This document shows positions 35,342-46,463 of a stretch of 64,000 bases of DNA, in pieces. The notes beneath the pieces are model-generated. The model ran no database searches, was not told the DNA's origin, and saw only the letters and a program-made list of their open reading frames with translations. Source of the DNA: Manihot esculenta (lineage: Eukaryota; Streptophyta; Magnoliopsida; Malpighiales; Euphorbiaceae). Where the stretch lies: contig NC_035169.2 of assembly GCF_001659605.2 (NCBI RefSeq), positions 19,530,263 through 19,594,262 of the forward strand. Direction: 5' to 3'. A program made the position numbers and the translations under genes. The stretch's first letter is position 1; the number at the start of each line of letters is the position of its first letter.

Positions 35342-36866
35342 GTCCAATAAATTGAGCCAACATGAAGAAGCAACCCTCTTGAAAGTACTACAGAAGGATA
35401 AAGGAGCCATAGGGTGGACCATAGATGATATCAAAGGTATTTCTCCTTCCACATGTATGCATAGAATACACATGGAGGATGAATGCAAGCCAGTCAGAGA
35501 TGCTCAAAGAAGACTGAATCCACCTATGATGGAGGTAGTGAAGAAAGAAATAGTCAAGCTCCTCGATGCTGGTATCATATACCCAATCTTTGATAGCAAA
35601 TGGGTGAGTCCTGTGCATGTAGTCCCAAAGAAAACTGGGATCACTATTGTGCCCAATGCTGAAGGAGAACTTGTTCCCACAAGAGTTCAGAATGGATGGA
35701 GAGTGTGCATGGACTATAGAAAGCTCAACGCTACCACAAGGAAAGACCACTTCCCACTACCATTCATTGATCAGATGCTAGAGAGGCTTGCAGGTAAGTC
35801 TCATTATTATTGTCTTGATGGTTATTCAGGTTTTTATCAAATTCCAGTTGCTCCAGAAGACCAAGAGAAGACCACCTTCACTTGCCCTTTTGGCACTTTT
35901 GCCTTTAGAAGAATGCCATTTGGGCTATGCAATGCACCTGCCATCTTTCAGCGATGCATGATGAGCATATTCTCTGACTATGTGGGTAAGACAATTGAAG
36001 TATTCATGGATGATTTCACAGTACATGGTAACTCTTTTGAGGAATGCCTTGCTAATTTAGAAAAGATCCTACAGAGATGCCTTGAATCTAACCTTGTGCT
36101 TAATTATGAAAAATGTCACTTTATAGTTAATCAAGGTATGGTTTTAGGACATGTTGTTTCAGCTAAAGGGATTGAAGTGGACAAGGCCAAGGTAGACACA
36201 ATTAAAAATCTGCCTAACCCTACGAATGTTAAAGACATCCATTCCTTCCTTGGACATGCAGGATTCTATAGAAGATTCATAAAAGACTTTTCCAAAATCA
36301 CACAGCCATTATGTAGATTGCTTCAACAAGATGTTACATTTGATTTTGATGCAGATTGCAAAAGAGCATTTGATCTGATTAAAGAATTGCTTATGACTAC
36401 CCCAATTATTCAAGCACCTGATTGGAACTTGCCATTTGAAATCATGTGTGATGCAAGTAATTATGCAGTGGGAGCAGTCTTGGGGCAACGTGTGGACTCA
36501 CCCCACGTCATTCACTACGCCTCTCGCACTTTGCATGCCACACAAAGCAGCTACACAACAATAGAAAAAGAGCTCTTAGCTATTGTGTTTGCCTTAGAGA
36601 AATTCAGACCATATCTCTTGGGAACCAAAGTCATTGTTTATTCTGACCATGCAGCTTTGCAATATTTGATCAAGAAAAAGGAAGCAAAACTGAGACTCAT
36701 TCGGTGGATTCTTATCCTACAAGAATTTGATCTGGAGATAAGAGACAAGAAAGGCAAAGAAAATCTTGTAGCTGACCACCTCAGCCGGCTTCTATCTAGC
36801 TCTACACCTGGTCCAATCAAAGAAGAGTTCCCAGACGAACATCTGTTCATCACTCATTCAACCTAA
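35342..36866 (+). pseudogene. Element B reverse transcriptase and RNase H
   Basis: This resumes B's coding sequence right after D's target-site duplication. It holds [20 protein letters not shown], the catalytic [20 protein letters not shown] (YMDD-box variant typical of Athila), then RNase H with [35 protein letters not shown] and VADHLSR. It is open to TAA at 36864-36866. Integrase should follow but does not. The domains themselves look intact, but D separates them from protease and the upstream frames are broken. Confidence 0.92.
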
Positions 36867-37921
36867 GTGAATCGCACACCATGCACCACACCCCAGGGGA
36901 GTATTCAGTTTCCTTTGTTCTTTTATGTTTCTTATACATTGAGGACAATGCATGATTTAAGTGTGGGGGTGCATACCTTCTTCTTCTTTTCTTCTTCTCT
37001 TCTCCTCTTCTTCTTCCTTTCTTCTTCTGCAAATTCACAATGCTTTCAGAACTGCGAAAATTTTTCTTTTTCTTTCAGTCTTGCGTTTCTTTCAGTTTAA
37101 TTAGCCACAGTTAAAATTTTTTTTTATGCTTTTAATAAAACACACACAACCACAACCTTCTTCTTCTTTTTGTTCTGCTCTACTCAAACTGATGAACTAT
37201 GTTGGATGAGTCTTTCTTTCCATGACCCCATTGATGTGATAACTCTTTAAACTTATGTTGAATCAATTGCAGTGAGTTGTATTCATGTTTGAGAATTGCC
37301 TTTTGAATTGAATCTTTGAGTTTTCCATGGTGAAAAATATATTGATGACCCTCATTGGAGAGAATAAATTGAAAGTTGTGTGAATGAACTTAATGTGACT
37401 TGTTTTAGCAATTGGTGTTGATTTGCCCAAATCATTGAGAGAAAGAAAATTCAGCAAAGGCAAAGACCTCAAAAGCACAAAATCAAAAACTGTTCCAATG
37501 GTCAAAAGACTAAGAACAAAGTAGTAGCTACTTGGAAAGGTGATCGACTGAGTAACTGGGGGTGAGTATCACAAATATGTACCTTCAGGTCAAAAGCTTG
37601 GTGACTTTTTCAAGGAAAATCTAAGTGCAAAAGCCTTAATAAAGTACTTCAAGGTAAGGGCAAGTCAATCCAAAAGCTAGAAAAAGTCTTAACAAATTAA
37701 TGTACATGTATGGTCTCTCTTGAGGAAAACAAATCCTAGCCATGGTAAGCAAAGGGAAATAAGGAAAGAAGGTAAGTAATCTTCATGCATATATTCTTCA
37801 CTGCAATGATTCAAAATAGGTAGTAAGAGCTTAAGTGGAAATAAGGATCTAGAGCAAAGAAAGCTTATTTGACTATGTTTATTTGCTTGAGGACAAGCAA
37901 AAGGCTAAGTGTGGGGGTATT
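36867..37921 (+). other. Element B 3' noncoding region and polypurine tract
   Basis: Starting at the RNase H stop it matches C's region downstream of integrase (CCCCAGGGGAGTATTCAGTTT, TTAAGTGTGGGGGTGC), so the integrase segment has been removed. It includes a pyrimidine tract TTCTTCTTTTCTTC... (36978-37027) and ends in AAGTGTGGGGGTATT (polypurine tract, 37907-37921). No env-like ORF is visible. Confidence 0.85.
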
Positions 37922-39547
37922 TGATAGAGCATATTTTAGTCCATATTATCATGATCTTATTGATGTTTATTTACACTTTTCCTACCTAATTTTGTGGTTT
38001 TAATCATGTTTTGCAGATATTAGGTGTAAAGAAACAATCAAGAGAAAATGCTCTCGAAAATGCCAAAAAGTGCTAAATCTGGAAAAACCACCTTCGGAAG
38101 CCGAAAGTCAAGTCCAGAGCCGAAACTCAACCACCTTCAGAAGCACCTTCGGAAGCACCTTCAGAAGCACCTTCGGCGGCCGAAAGTTTGCTCCAGTGCC
38201 GAAAGTCCAGCCTCCGAAAATAAGTTTAGGCAGCCGAAAGTCCCCCCTAATTGCCTCTTCCTTATTCAAGAAGCCAAATCTTGAAGATCACATGTTTCCC
38301 ACTTCATGCCATGCACATTCAAAATTCAAAAGGAGGCTCCACCTTCCTCTTTAGTGCATGGGTGGCAAGAATCATGTGAAGAAGACTTCTTGAACACACC
38401 TTGGACAGCAATCAAAAGACCAAAAAGCCCTTCCTTGTCTTCACACATGCACATAGAAGGCACATATGGGACCAAGGGCACTTTGGGCAGCCTCTAAAAG
38501 ATGCATGGACATCCAAGAAACCCTAGACAGCCTCCCAAGATCTATTTAAAGGCTTTAAGAAGACAAGAAGTGGCAGACTTGAAGATTGGACATCACCTCC
38601 CATTCGGCCAAGCACCTTCGGCCGCCGCTCCTCCTTCTCCTCCACCACCGGTTCTTCCTCCTTTGTTCTTTCCTTCTATTTTCTGTTTTGGTTCAGCCAT
38701 GAGTGGCTGAAACCTTAATTCTAGTTGAAGTTTGGTTGAAACTAAGGTTGTTTTATGGATTGTGAGATCTGAATATAAAGTGTTTATCTTTGATTAGTTC
38801 AATATTCATGCAATTGTGTGCTTAAATCTAAGATTGCTTTGTTGTTTTGATCAAATTGGCCACTTGATTCTTGATTGCAAAGTTAATTGATTGTTAGTTG
38901 GGATATTTGTTAGTCCGTAATTGCTGAAAATATTCTGACCTAAGAACACTTGGTGTAAAAACTAAGGAATTGTGTGATCTAGCATCATCTTCATGCGTTT
39001 GGAGTAGCTGGGATTGGATCTCTCTAATTCTTTATGCAATTGACAATTGTTTTGATGCCTATGGCCTAAGGACGTTCCTTGGCAATTTGTTAATTAGTAA
39101 TTCATTAGAGGACGTTCCCTAATTGATTTAATCATAAGGAGAGACATGGTGGTGAGAAGCGTTTTCCATCCCCATAACTAATCTATTGAATGAATCAAGG
39201 GAACATAAGTTTCAATGATCAATCCAAACAACCAAAGTGGATCCTTATCTTCAACTAGACTTTTCTCATATTGATTTCCTCTTTTATTTTAATTACTTGC
39301 TGTTTTAATTGCTTTCAATAGTTGTTAGTCAAATCAATCTCAAAACCCCACTTTTTACTTTATTGCACTTTACTTTTGATCTCCTTGCTTTCAATTGTGC
39401 TTTCAGTTGATTCTAATTGATCTTGTTTGGAAAGAATAGATGAGTATTCAATTCTCTGTGGATTCGATCCTTTACCACTATCTGCAGTTGTAAGATTGTT
39501 GATAACCGTAGATGTTATTTTTTACCGGCTTCGACAACCGCGAGTCA
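37922..39547 (+). mobile_element. 3' LTR of element B
   Basis: 1626 bp, TGATAGAGC to CGCGAGTCA, followed by CGTAT. The motif array 38091-38245 has the TTCGGAAGC sub-units in different number and order from the 5' LTR, so the array changes copy number after insertion. Confidence 0.95.
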
Positions 39548-39552
39548 CGTAT

Positions 39553-40029
39553 GCATCTCGTCTTATCTCTTCTAGTTCTTGGAGTTGCAACTTCCGATGG
39601 TGTCCAGCTTCCCTAATATCCATGTTCAATTCTTGACAGCCCAGTAAGCCTTGTGTTCAAGCTGAACTGGAAGATGACAGGCTTTTTCGTAGACCAATCT
39701 GTAAGGAGACATCCCTATGGGCGTCTTGTAGGCTGTCCTATATGCCCATAAGGCATCTTCCAATCGTACACTCCAATCTTTTCTGCTGGGGCACACTGTC
39801 TTTTCTAAAATGGCTTTGATTTCTCTATTAGGCACTTCAGCTTGCCCATTCGTCTAAGGGTGGTAGGCTGTGGATGTTCTGTGTATAACATGGTACTTTT
39901 TGAGAAGGTTTTCCACTACCTTGTTACAAAAGTGAGTCCCTTTACCACTGACGATTGCCTTGGGCACTCCATGCCTGGCAAAGATGTTAGTCTTCACAAA
40001 ATCCACTACCGCCTTTGCATCATCGGTTA
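39553..40029 (-). pseudogene. Element C integrase, catalytic-to-C-terminal middle part
   Basis: The minus strand encodes [14 protein letters not shown] and [20 protein letters not shown], the region around and after the catalytic Glu of an Athila integrase. A TAG at 39854-39856 lies in the otherwise normal YHP-x-TNGQAE motif, where Gln (CAG) is expected. Bounded by B's duplication on the left and E's on the right. Confidence 0.88.
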
Positions 40030-40897
40030 TGGTTTGTAACGACCCGAAATTCAGACCGCTACTGGCGCTAGGATCCAGGTCGGCTTCAGGCTGCCGGGAC
40101 CCGTAGCAAGCCTAACATGCATCCTGTGAACCTATTTAATCCATACATGATCAAGAATATTCATAAAAATTAAAACTTTTCTTTCCTACATACACCAAAC
40201 TCAACCTGTGCATGCACTGAACATAATCATAATCATAACATTGATCCCTCTATGGGATCTCATCAATGCCCCAGAGGGCAATACAACATATGTTGAGTTG
40301 GTTTACATAAATATCATAAAACGTCTGATATCATGTATTAAAAGGGATAACAACATACTATGGTCAAGCACACTTCTAACATCCTTAAACATCATTACAT
40401 TACATATCTATACTGTACTTTTCCATTACATCATTCTACAAATTCATCATATCCACATTCTATCTATTACATGCACAATACTTCATTACTCTTGCTGACC
40501 TCCTAGTCTACCTTGTACCTGCAAGCCTGGGGATTAAGGGAGATGGGTGAGCTACAAGAGCCCAGTGAGCAGAATAATAAAACATTTAAAACATATGATA
40601 ACATGAAATGCATCACATCACAGCTAATCACATCAAGGATGAATTTGTCACCAATAGTCCCCTACATGGTCCAACTGTGCCAGGGGCGTAGAATGGGCCT
40701 CGCTGGTCTTTCTCTTACATAACATAACATAACATGGTCCAACTGTGCCAGGGGCGTAGAATGGGCCTCACTGGTCTTCTGTACCGTATCATCATCATCA
40801 TCACATATGGGGACTAAAGGATCATTCAACATTTATCCACATCATCAACATATTATGCAATGCAACATATTCGTGAGTCTAATGCAAACACCCTATT

Positions 40898-41153
40898 ATA
40901 TCTCATGGCATTCATGATGCGTGAATCATGCTAAAATTGATTTATTTATTTAAAAGCATAAGAGTTATTCCACTCACCTCTGGCAGAAGCTCTACTGACT
41001 CAGAAGCAGCTGAACTCACTGCTGGATATCTCATGGCATTCATGATGCGTGAATCATGCTAAAATTGATTTATTTATTTAAAAGCATAAGAGTTATTCCA
41101 CTCACCTCTGGCAGAAGCTCTACTGACTCAGAAGCAGCTGAACTCACTGCTGG
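40898..41153. repeat. 128-bp tandem duplication in E 3' LTR only
   Basis: ATATCTCATGGCATTCATG at 40898 recurs at 41026 and both copies run to GAACTCACTGCTGG. The 5' LTR of E has a single copy (50992-51116 region). Because new copies start with identical LTRs, this arose after insertion. Confidence 0.95.
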
Positions 41154-41300
41154 GGTCCTTGGTTCCTCGGGTCCAAACCTACACAAGTAGACTCAAATGA
41201 GGGACCAAACAACTAGAACATAACTCTAAAAACATCCCCCAAAAAACCCTAGAACATTATGAAACAACCATAGAAAAACATGCAAAAGAGGGCTGGACAG

Positions 41301-41550
41301 GGCACTTTCGGCGGCAGGTTCGGCGGCCGAAAGTCCCTCCAGAGCCGAAAGTCAGGCAGGTTCAGCGGCACCTTCGGCGGCCGAAACTCCCAGACAGAGG
41401 CAAAACTCATGCATGTTCGGCGGCACTTTCGGCGGCTGAAACTCCCAGACAGAGACGAAAGTCTCCTTTCGGGGGAAAGCTTCGGCAGCCGAAGGCTGCT
41501 TCCACAAGCATGTTCGGCGGCCGAAAGTTCCTTCGGCTGCTGAACCTGGT
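41301..41550 (-). repeat. 54-bp TTCGGCGGCCGAA array, E 3' LTR
   Basis: Three consecutive intervals of exactly 54 bp between 13-mers (with the variants TTCGGCGGCTGAA and TTCGGCAGCCGAA), then denser copies. The cleanest example of the period. The same array in the 5' LTR is at 51268-51510. Confidence 0.93.
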
Positions 41551-42258
41551 TTCTCCCTTAGTGGCAGAAACTCAGCTCTTCTATGCACATTTGCCTCCAA
41601 AACTTTCCAATCATGCATAAACCTATTCTACAACACACATACACAAGCATACAAGCTCCTAGGGGCTTCAAACTATCTAAAACCCCATCTACAAAACATC
41701 AAACATGCATTTGCAAGCCACATTGTTCAAAAACACAACATAAACACATAAACCTAACCATAAGCTAAACATGCATTCTACCCCAAAGGTCTTCATAAAA
41801 CTTACTTAAAACATGGAATGAGTTCAAGATCGGCCCTTACCTCTTGAAGATCGAGAGAGGGACGACCAAAACTTAGAGATGGGAGATTTTCAACTTCCTT
41901 GGGTCTCCAAGCTCAAAACTTGCTCAAAACTTGAAAATCTTCAAAACAAGATGAAAACTTGTGAAAATCGTGAAAGATTTGGAGGAAGAACTCAAATATT
42001 GGTGAGGGACTGCGGAGAGCTCACCTTTTCCGAAAATGGGGAGAAAAGCTCGCCCGTTTTCGGCTAAGGGACCCTTTTATAGTGGCTGGTCAGGCCACGT
42101 TCGGGGGCCGAACGTGCCTCCGCATGCATGCCATGTTCGGCGGCCGAACCTGGACTTCCCTCACTTATGCCTTCGGGGGCCTAAGGCACACCCGAAATGC
42201 CTGCATGTTCGGCGGCCGAACTTGAGGTTCGGCGGCCGAACCTGGGTTTTCCTCCAAG

Positions 42259-42286
42259 GTTTTTTTTTTTTTTAAAAAAAAAAACT
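42259..42286. repeat. Poly(T)-poly(A) palindrome in E LTR
   Basis: A run of about 14 T is directly followed by a run of about 12 A; a shorter form is at 52244-52267 in the 5' LTR. It lies near the U3 start. Confidence 0.85.
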
Positions 42287-42426
42287 CATTTTCCTTTTTA
42301 CTTAAAAGCATCAAATACACTAAAACATTTTATAAAAACATGGTTTTACCCTTCTAGAGGTCTCCGACATCCGAGATTCCACCGGACGGTAGGAATTCCG
42401 ATACCGGAGTCTAGCCGGGTATTACA

Positions 42427-42440
42427 TTCTCCCCCCCTTG
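42427..42440 (-). promoter_or_regulatory. Polypurine tract of element E
   Basis: The minus strand reads CAAGGGGGGGAGAA directly before the LTR start TGTAATACC. Confidence 0.88.
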
Positions 42441-42534
42441 AGAACATTCGTCCCCGAATGTTCCTCAACTAGCACATAGCATGGCATACACATATCATAC
42501 ATACAAAGCACATAAGACTCACCAGGAACTAACC

Positions 42535-45500
42535 TCAGAAAAGATAAGGGTATTGCTGGAGCATGGACTCCCGTGTCTCCCAAGTGCATTCTTCCATATT
42601 GTGGTGGTTCCACAGGACTTTCACCATCGGGATTTCCTTGTTTCTCAGCTTCCTGATCTGGGTGTCTAGGATCCGTACTGGCTGCTCAACATAGGTGAAT
42701 CTTCTTGGATCTCCACATCAGGCTCACTAAGAACCTTGCCCGGATCTGACACGAACTTTCTCAACATGGAAACATGGAAAACCGGATGGATTCTTTCCAT
42801 TGAAGCAGGTAAATCCAGCTTGTACGACACATTCCCAATCTTTTGCAAGACTTCAAAGGGTCTGATGTACCGTGGAGCCAGTTTACCTTTCTTTCCGAAC
42901 TGAACCACTCCTTTCATAGGAGACACCTTGAGCAATACCAGATCCCCCTCCTGAAACTCTACTTGCCGCCTACGGATGTCTGCATAACTCTTCTGTCTGC
43001 TTGCAGCAGTCTTGATCCTCTCTCTGATTATGGGTACCATCCTGCTGGTGATCTCTACCAACTCAGGCCCTACCAAGGCCTTCTCTCCAACTTCCTCCCA
43101 GCAAACAGGTGATCTACACTTCCTTCTATATAAAGCTTCATATGGAGCCATCCCGATGCTAGCATGATGGCTGTTATTGTAGGCAAACTCCACCAAGGGT
43201 AGATGCTGCCTCCAAGAACCGCCAAAATCTAGCACACACATTCTAAGCATATCCTCGATAGTCTGGATGGTCCTTTCTGACTGTCCGTCAGTCTGGGGGT
43301 GGAAGGCAGTACTGAAATCCAACCTGGTACCCAGAGCATTCTGCAGACTCCGCCAAAACCTGGAGGTGAACTGGGGCCCTCTATCAGACACTATTGAAAC
43401 AGGAACCCCATGCAGCCTGACGATCTCATCTATATACACCTGCGCCAACTTGTCCACAGAATAGCCACTCCTGACAGGGATGAAGTGAGCAGATTTGGTG
43501 AGTCTGTCCACAATCACCCATATGGAGTCCAATCTGTTGGACGTCGCCGGTAACCCCACTACGAAGTCCATAGCTATATTCTCCCATTTCCACTCTAGAA
43601 TAGGTAGCGGGTTAAGCATTCCAGCCGGCTTCTGATGTTCCAGCTTCACCCTCTGACACACTTCGCAGGCTGACACAAACTGTGCCACTTCTTTCTTCAT
43701 CGCTGGCCACCAATAAACTTTCCTCAGATCTTGATACATCTTGGTGGCTCCGGGGTGAACGCTGTATCTTGCATTATGAGCCTCCCTCATAATGTCTCCT
43801 TTTAGCCCTATGTCATCTGGTACACACAATCGACTCCCATAGCGGAGGATCCCCTTACTATCAAATCTGAACTCACTGTCCTTGCCTGACTGAACAGTCC
43901 TGGCAATCTTCACTAACTCTGGGTCCTCATGCTGTTTCTGAGCCACTTGCTCTAGAAACACAGGTATCACTCTCATCTGGGCCACTAAAGCACCTGTACC
44001 AGACAACTCCAACTGTAGACCTTCATTAATGAGCTTGTAAAACTCCTTCACCACTGGTCTCCTCTCTGCCGTGATATGGGATAGACCGCCTAGTGACTTC
44101 CGGCTTAGGGCGTCTGCCACGACATTCGCCTTACCCGGATGATACTGAATCTTGCAATCATAGTCACTCAGCAGCTCTACCCATCTCCTCAGTCTCAAAT
44201 TCAAATCTCTTTGACTCAGGATGTACTGCAGGCTCTTATGATCTGTAAAGATCTCACATTTTACCCCATAGAGGTAGTGCCTCCACATCTTGAGTGCAAA
44301 GATTACTGCTGCCATCTCTAGGTCATGCGTGGGGTAATTTAACTCGTGCTTCTTCAGTTGTCTAGAGGCATAAGCAATCACCCTCTCATTCTGCATTAGT
44401 ACACAACCCAGTCCCACACGGGACGCATCGCAAAAGACTGTAAAGTCTTCATCACTACATGGCAGAGCTAACACTAGTGCTGAAGTCAACCTCTTCTTAA
44501 GCTCTTCAAAACTCTCTTCGCACTGGTCGGTCCACACAAACTTTTGATTCTTCCTGGTTAACCTGGTCAGAGGAGCTACAATTTTTTAGAAGTCCTGGAC
44601 AAACCTCCTGTAGTAACTTGCCAAACCCAAGAAACTCCTGATCTCTGTCACTGAAGTGGGTCTAGGCCAGTTAGCCACAGCTTCTACCTTCTTGGGGTCC
44701 ACCTCTATTCCATTTTCCGACACCACGTGCCCCAAGAATGAAATGCTCCTCAGCCAGAACTCACACTTAGAGAACTTGGCATACAAGCTATGTTCCCTTA
44801 AGGTTTGTAGAACCAACCTCAGATGATGGGTATGCTCCTCTGCATTCCTAGAATACACTAAGATATCATCTATGAAGACAATAACAAAGTGATCCAGGTA
44901 TTGGCTAAATACTCTGTTCATGAGATCCATGAATGTTGCAGGGGCGTTGGTTAACCCGAACGGCATTACAAGGAACTCAAAATGCCCATATCTGGTCCTG
45001 AAAGCTGTCTTTGGCACATCTTCTTCTCTGATCCTCAGCTGATGGTACCCCGATCTCAGATCTATTTTGGAGAAACAACCCGCTCCTGCTAGCTGGTCGA
45101 ATAGATCGTCGATCCTTGGCAATGGGTACCTATTCTTGGTAGTGACTTTGTTCAACTGCCTGTAGTCGATACAAAGTCTAAGGGATCCATCCTTCTTTCT
45201 CACAAACAAGACTGGTGCACCCCAAGGTGAGGTGCTCGGTCGGATGAAGCCCTTTTCTACCAGCTCTTGCAACTGTTCCTTCAATTCTTTCAACTCGGCT
45301 GGAGCCATCCTGTAGGGAGGAATAGAGATCAGTCGGGTTCCAGGCATCAATTCTATCTCGAACTCTATCTCCCTAGCAGGTGGTAAACCTGGCAGCTCGT
45401 CTGGGAAGACGTCTAGAAACTCTCTAACTACTGGCACCGAGGCGGGCTCTCTAACCTGACTGCTAAGCTCTCTAACCTGACTGCTAAGCTCTCTCACATG

Positions 45501-46463
45501 AGCAAAATAACCCTGACATCCCTTCCTAAGCAACCTACGAGCCTGAAGAGCTGATATCAGACCTCTAGGTGTACCCCTCCTGTCTCCCCTGAAGACAACC
45601 TCTGACCCATCCTGACCTCTGAACCTGACTACCTTGTTCCTGCAGTCCAAGGTAGCACCATGGATAGATAACCAGTCCATCCCTAGAATGACGTCAAAAT
45701 CTGTCAAGTCTAGAACCACAAGGTCGGCGGAAAGGCATCTTCCCTCAACAAAGACTGGACTGCACTGGCAGACTGACTCTGCCACTGATGGATCACACTT
45801 GGGTCCACTGACCCAGAGAGGACACTCTAACCCAGAGATCATCAGACCCAACCTCTCAACGGCTCTCGGAGCAATAAAAGAATGAGATGCACCAGGGTCC
45901 ATCAAGGCATACACATCTGAACAACCAATGACTAAGTTACCTGCCACCACGGTGTTAGATGCATCTGCCTCCTGTTGAGTCATGGTGAAGATCCGTGCTG
46001 GAGCTGATGGACTTTCACCTCTGAAACCCGCTGAAGAAGAGGCTGCCCCTCTTCCTCTACCTCTGCCACTGGCCTGAGTCGTGGCTGGAGCTGCTGGCTG
46101 AGCCACACTACCAGAAGCTGTCTGCTGAGACTGTGCTCCAAAAGCTGCCCTAGGACACTCCCGAGCCATGTGTCCCTCTTGCCCGCATCTGAAGCAGGCT
46201 GCTGTCCCAGCCCGGCAAACTCCCCTGTGTGGCCTACTACACTTTGCACAAACTGCATTATCCGCACCAGAGCTCGAGCCACTCCCTAGTCCCAGACTGG
46301 ACTTGACCTTGTTCCAAAACTTGTTCTTCTTTGGCTTCTTGGTGGTACTGCTCCACCTCTTGCTGCCTGAAGCTGCTGCACTAAAAGAAGAAGAGCCTGG
46401 GGTCTTAGAACCAGAAGGCTGTGCCACCGACTGCTTAACTGTCCCCTGAATGATGGCACTGGC
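42535..46463 (-). pseudogene. Element E pol (with gag zinc knuckle), decayed
   Basis: On the minus strand, left of F: CCHC knuckle [15 protein letters not shown], protease [12 protein letters not shown] (VFIDDIL), a TAA at 44586-44588 where other copies have Ser (TCC/TCG) in QDFSKI, RNase H, integrase with SDRGPQFTS and ERTIQTIED, and the chromodomain-like end. A frameshift near 42700 breaks the last segment (the reading becomes EDSPMLSSQYGS), although the true C-terminal codons are still present to the stop at 42535-42537. There is also a small in-frame repeat of the SQVREL segment near 45460. Otherwise the enzyme motifs are intact. Confidence 0.93.

Larger units (their letters stand above)
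21212..39547 (+). mobile_element. Element B: Athila-lineage retrotransposon, hosting D
   Basis: LTRs at 21212-22825 and 37922-39547 are flanked by CGTAT (21207-21211 and 39548-39552). The order is LTR, PBS, gag, zinc knuckle, protease, repeat linker, RT, RNase H, 3' noncoding, polypurine tract, LTR. Without D the element is about 8.7 kb. Integrase is absent: sequence passes from the end of RNase H straight into the 3' noncoding region. It lies in C's integrase, in the opposite orientation. Confidence 0.95.
40035..42426 (-). mobile_element. 3' LTR of element E
   Basis: 2392 bp, longer than the 5' LTR mainly because of a 128-bp tandem duplication (40898-41153). It holds the array 41301-41550, TATA 42074-42082 and a T14A12 palindrome near 42259-42286. 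A 20-bp segment with one TTCGGCGGCCGAA present near 52115 in the 5' LTR is absent here. Confidence 0.95.

Noticed and set aside
36850..37100. Lys/Arg-rich or Phe/Ser-rich ORF near B's RNase H
   Set aside because: Comes from the TTC-rich pyrimidine tract in the 3' noncoding region; no conservation in C.
36867..37921. Env-like gene of Athila
   Set aside because: Searched the region after RNase H in B and after integrase in C (17611-18395, 20681-20892); only short ORFs without signal peptide or membrane segment.
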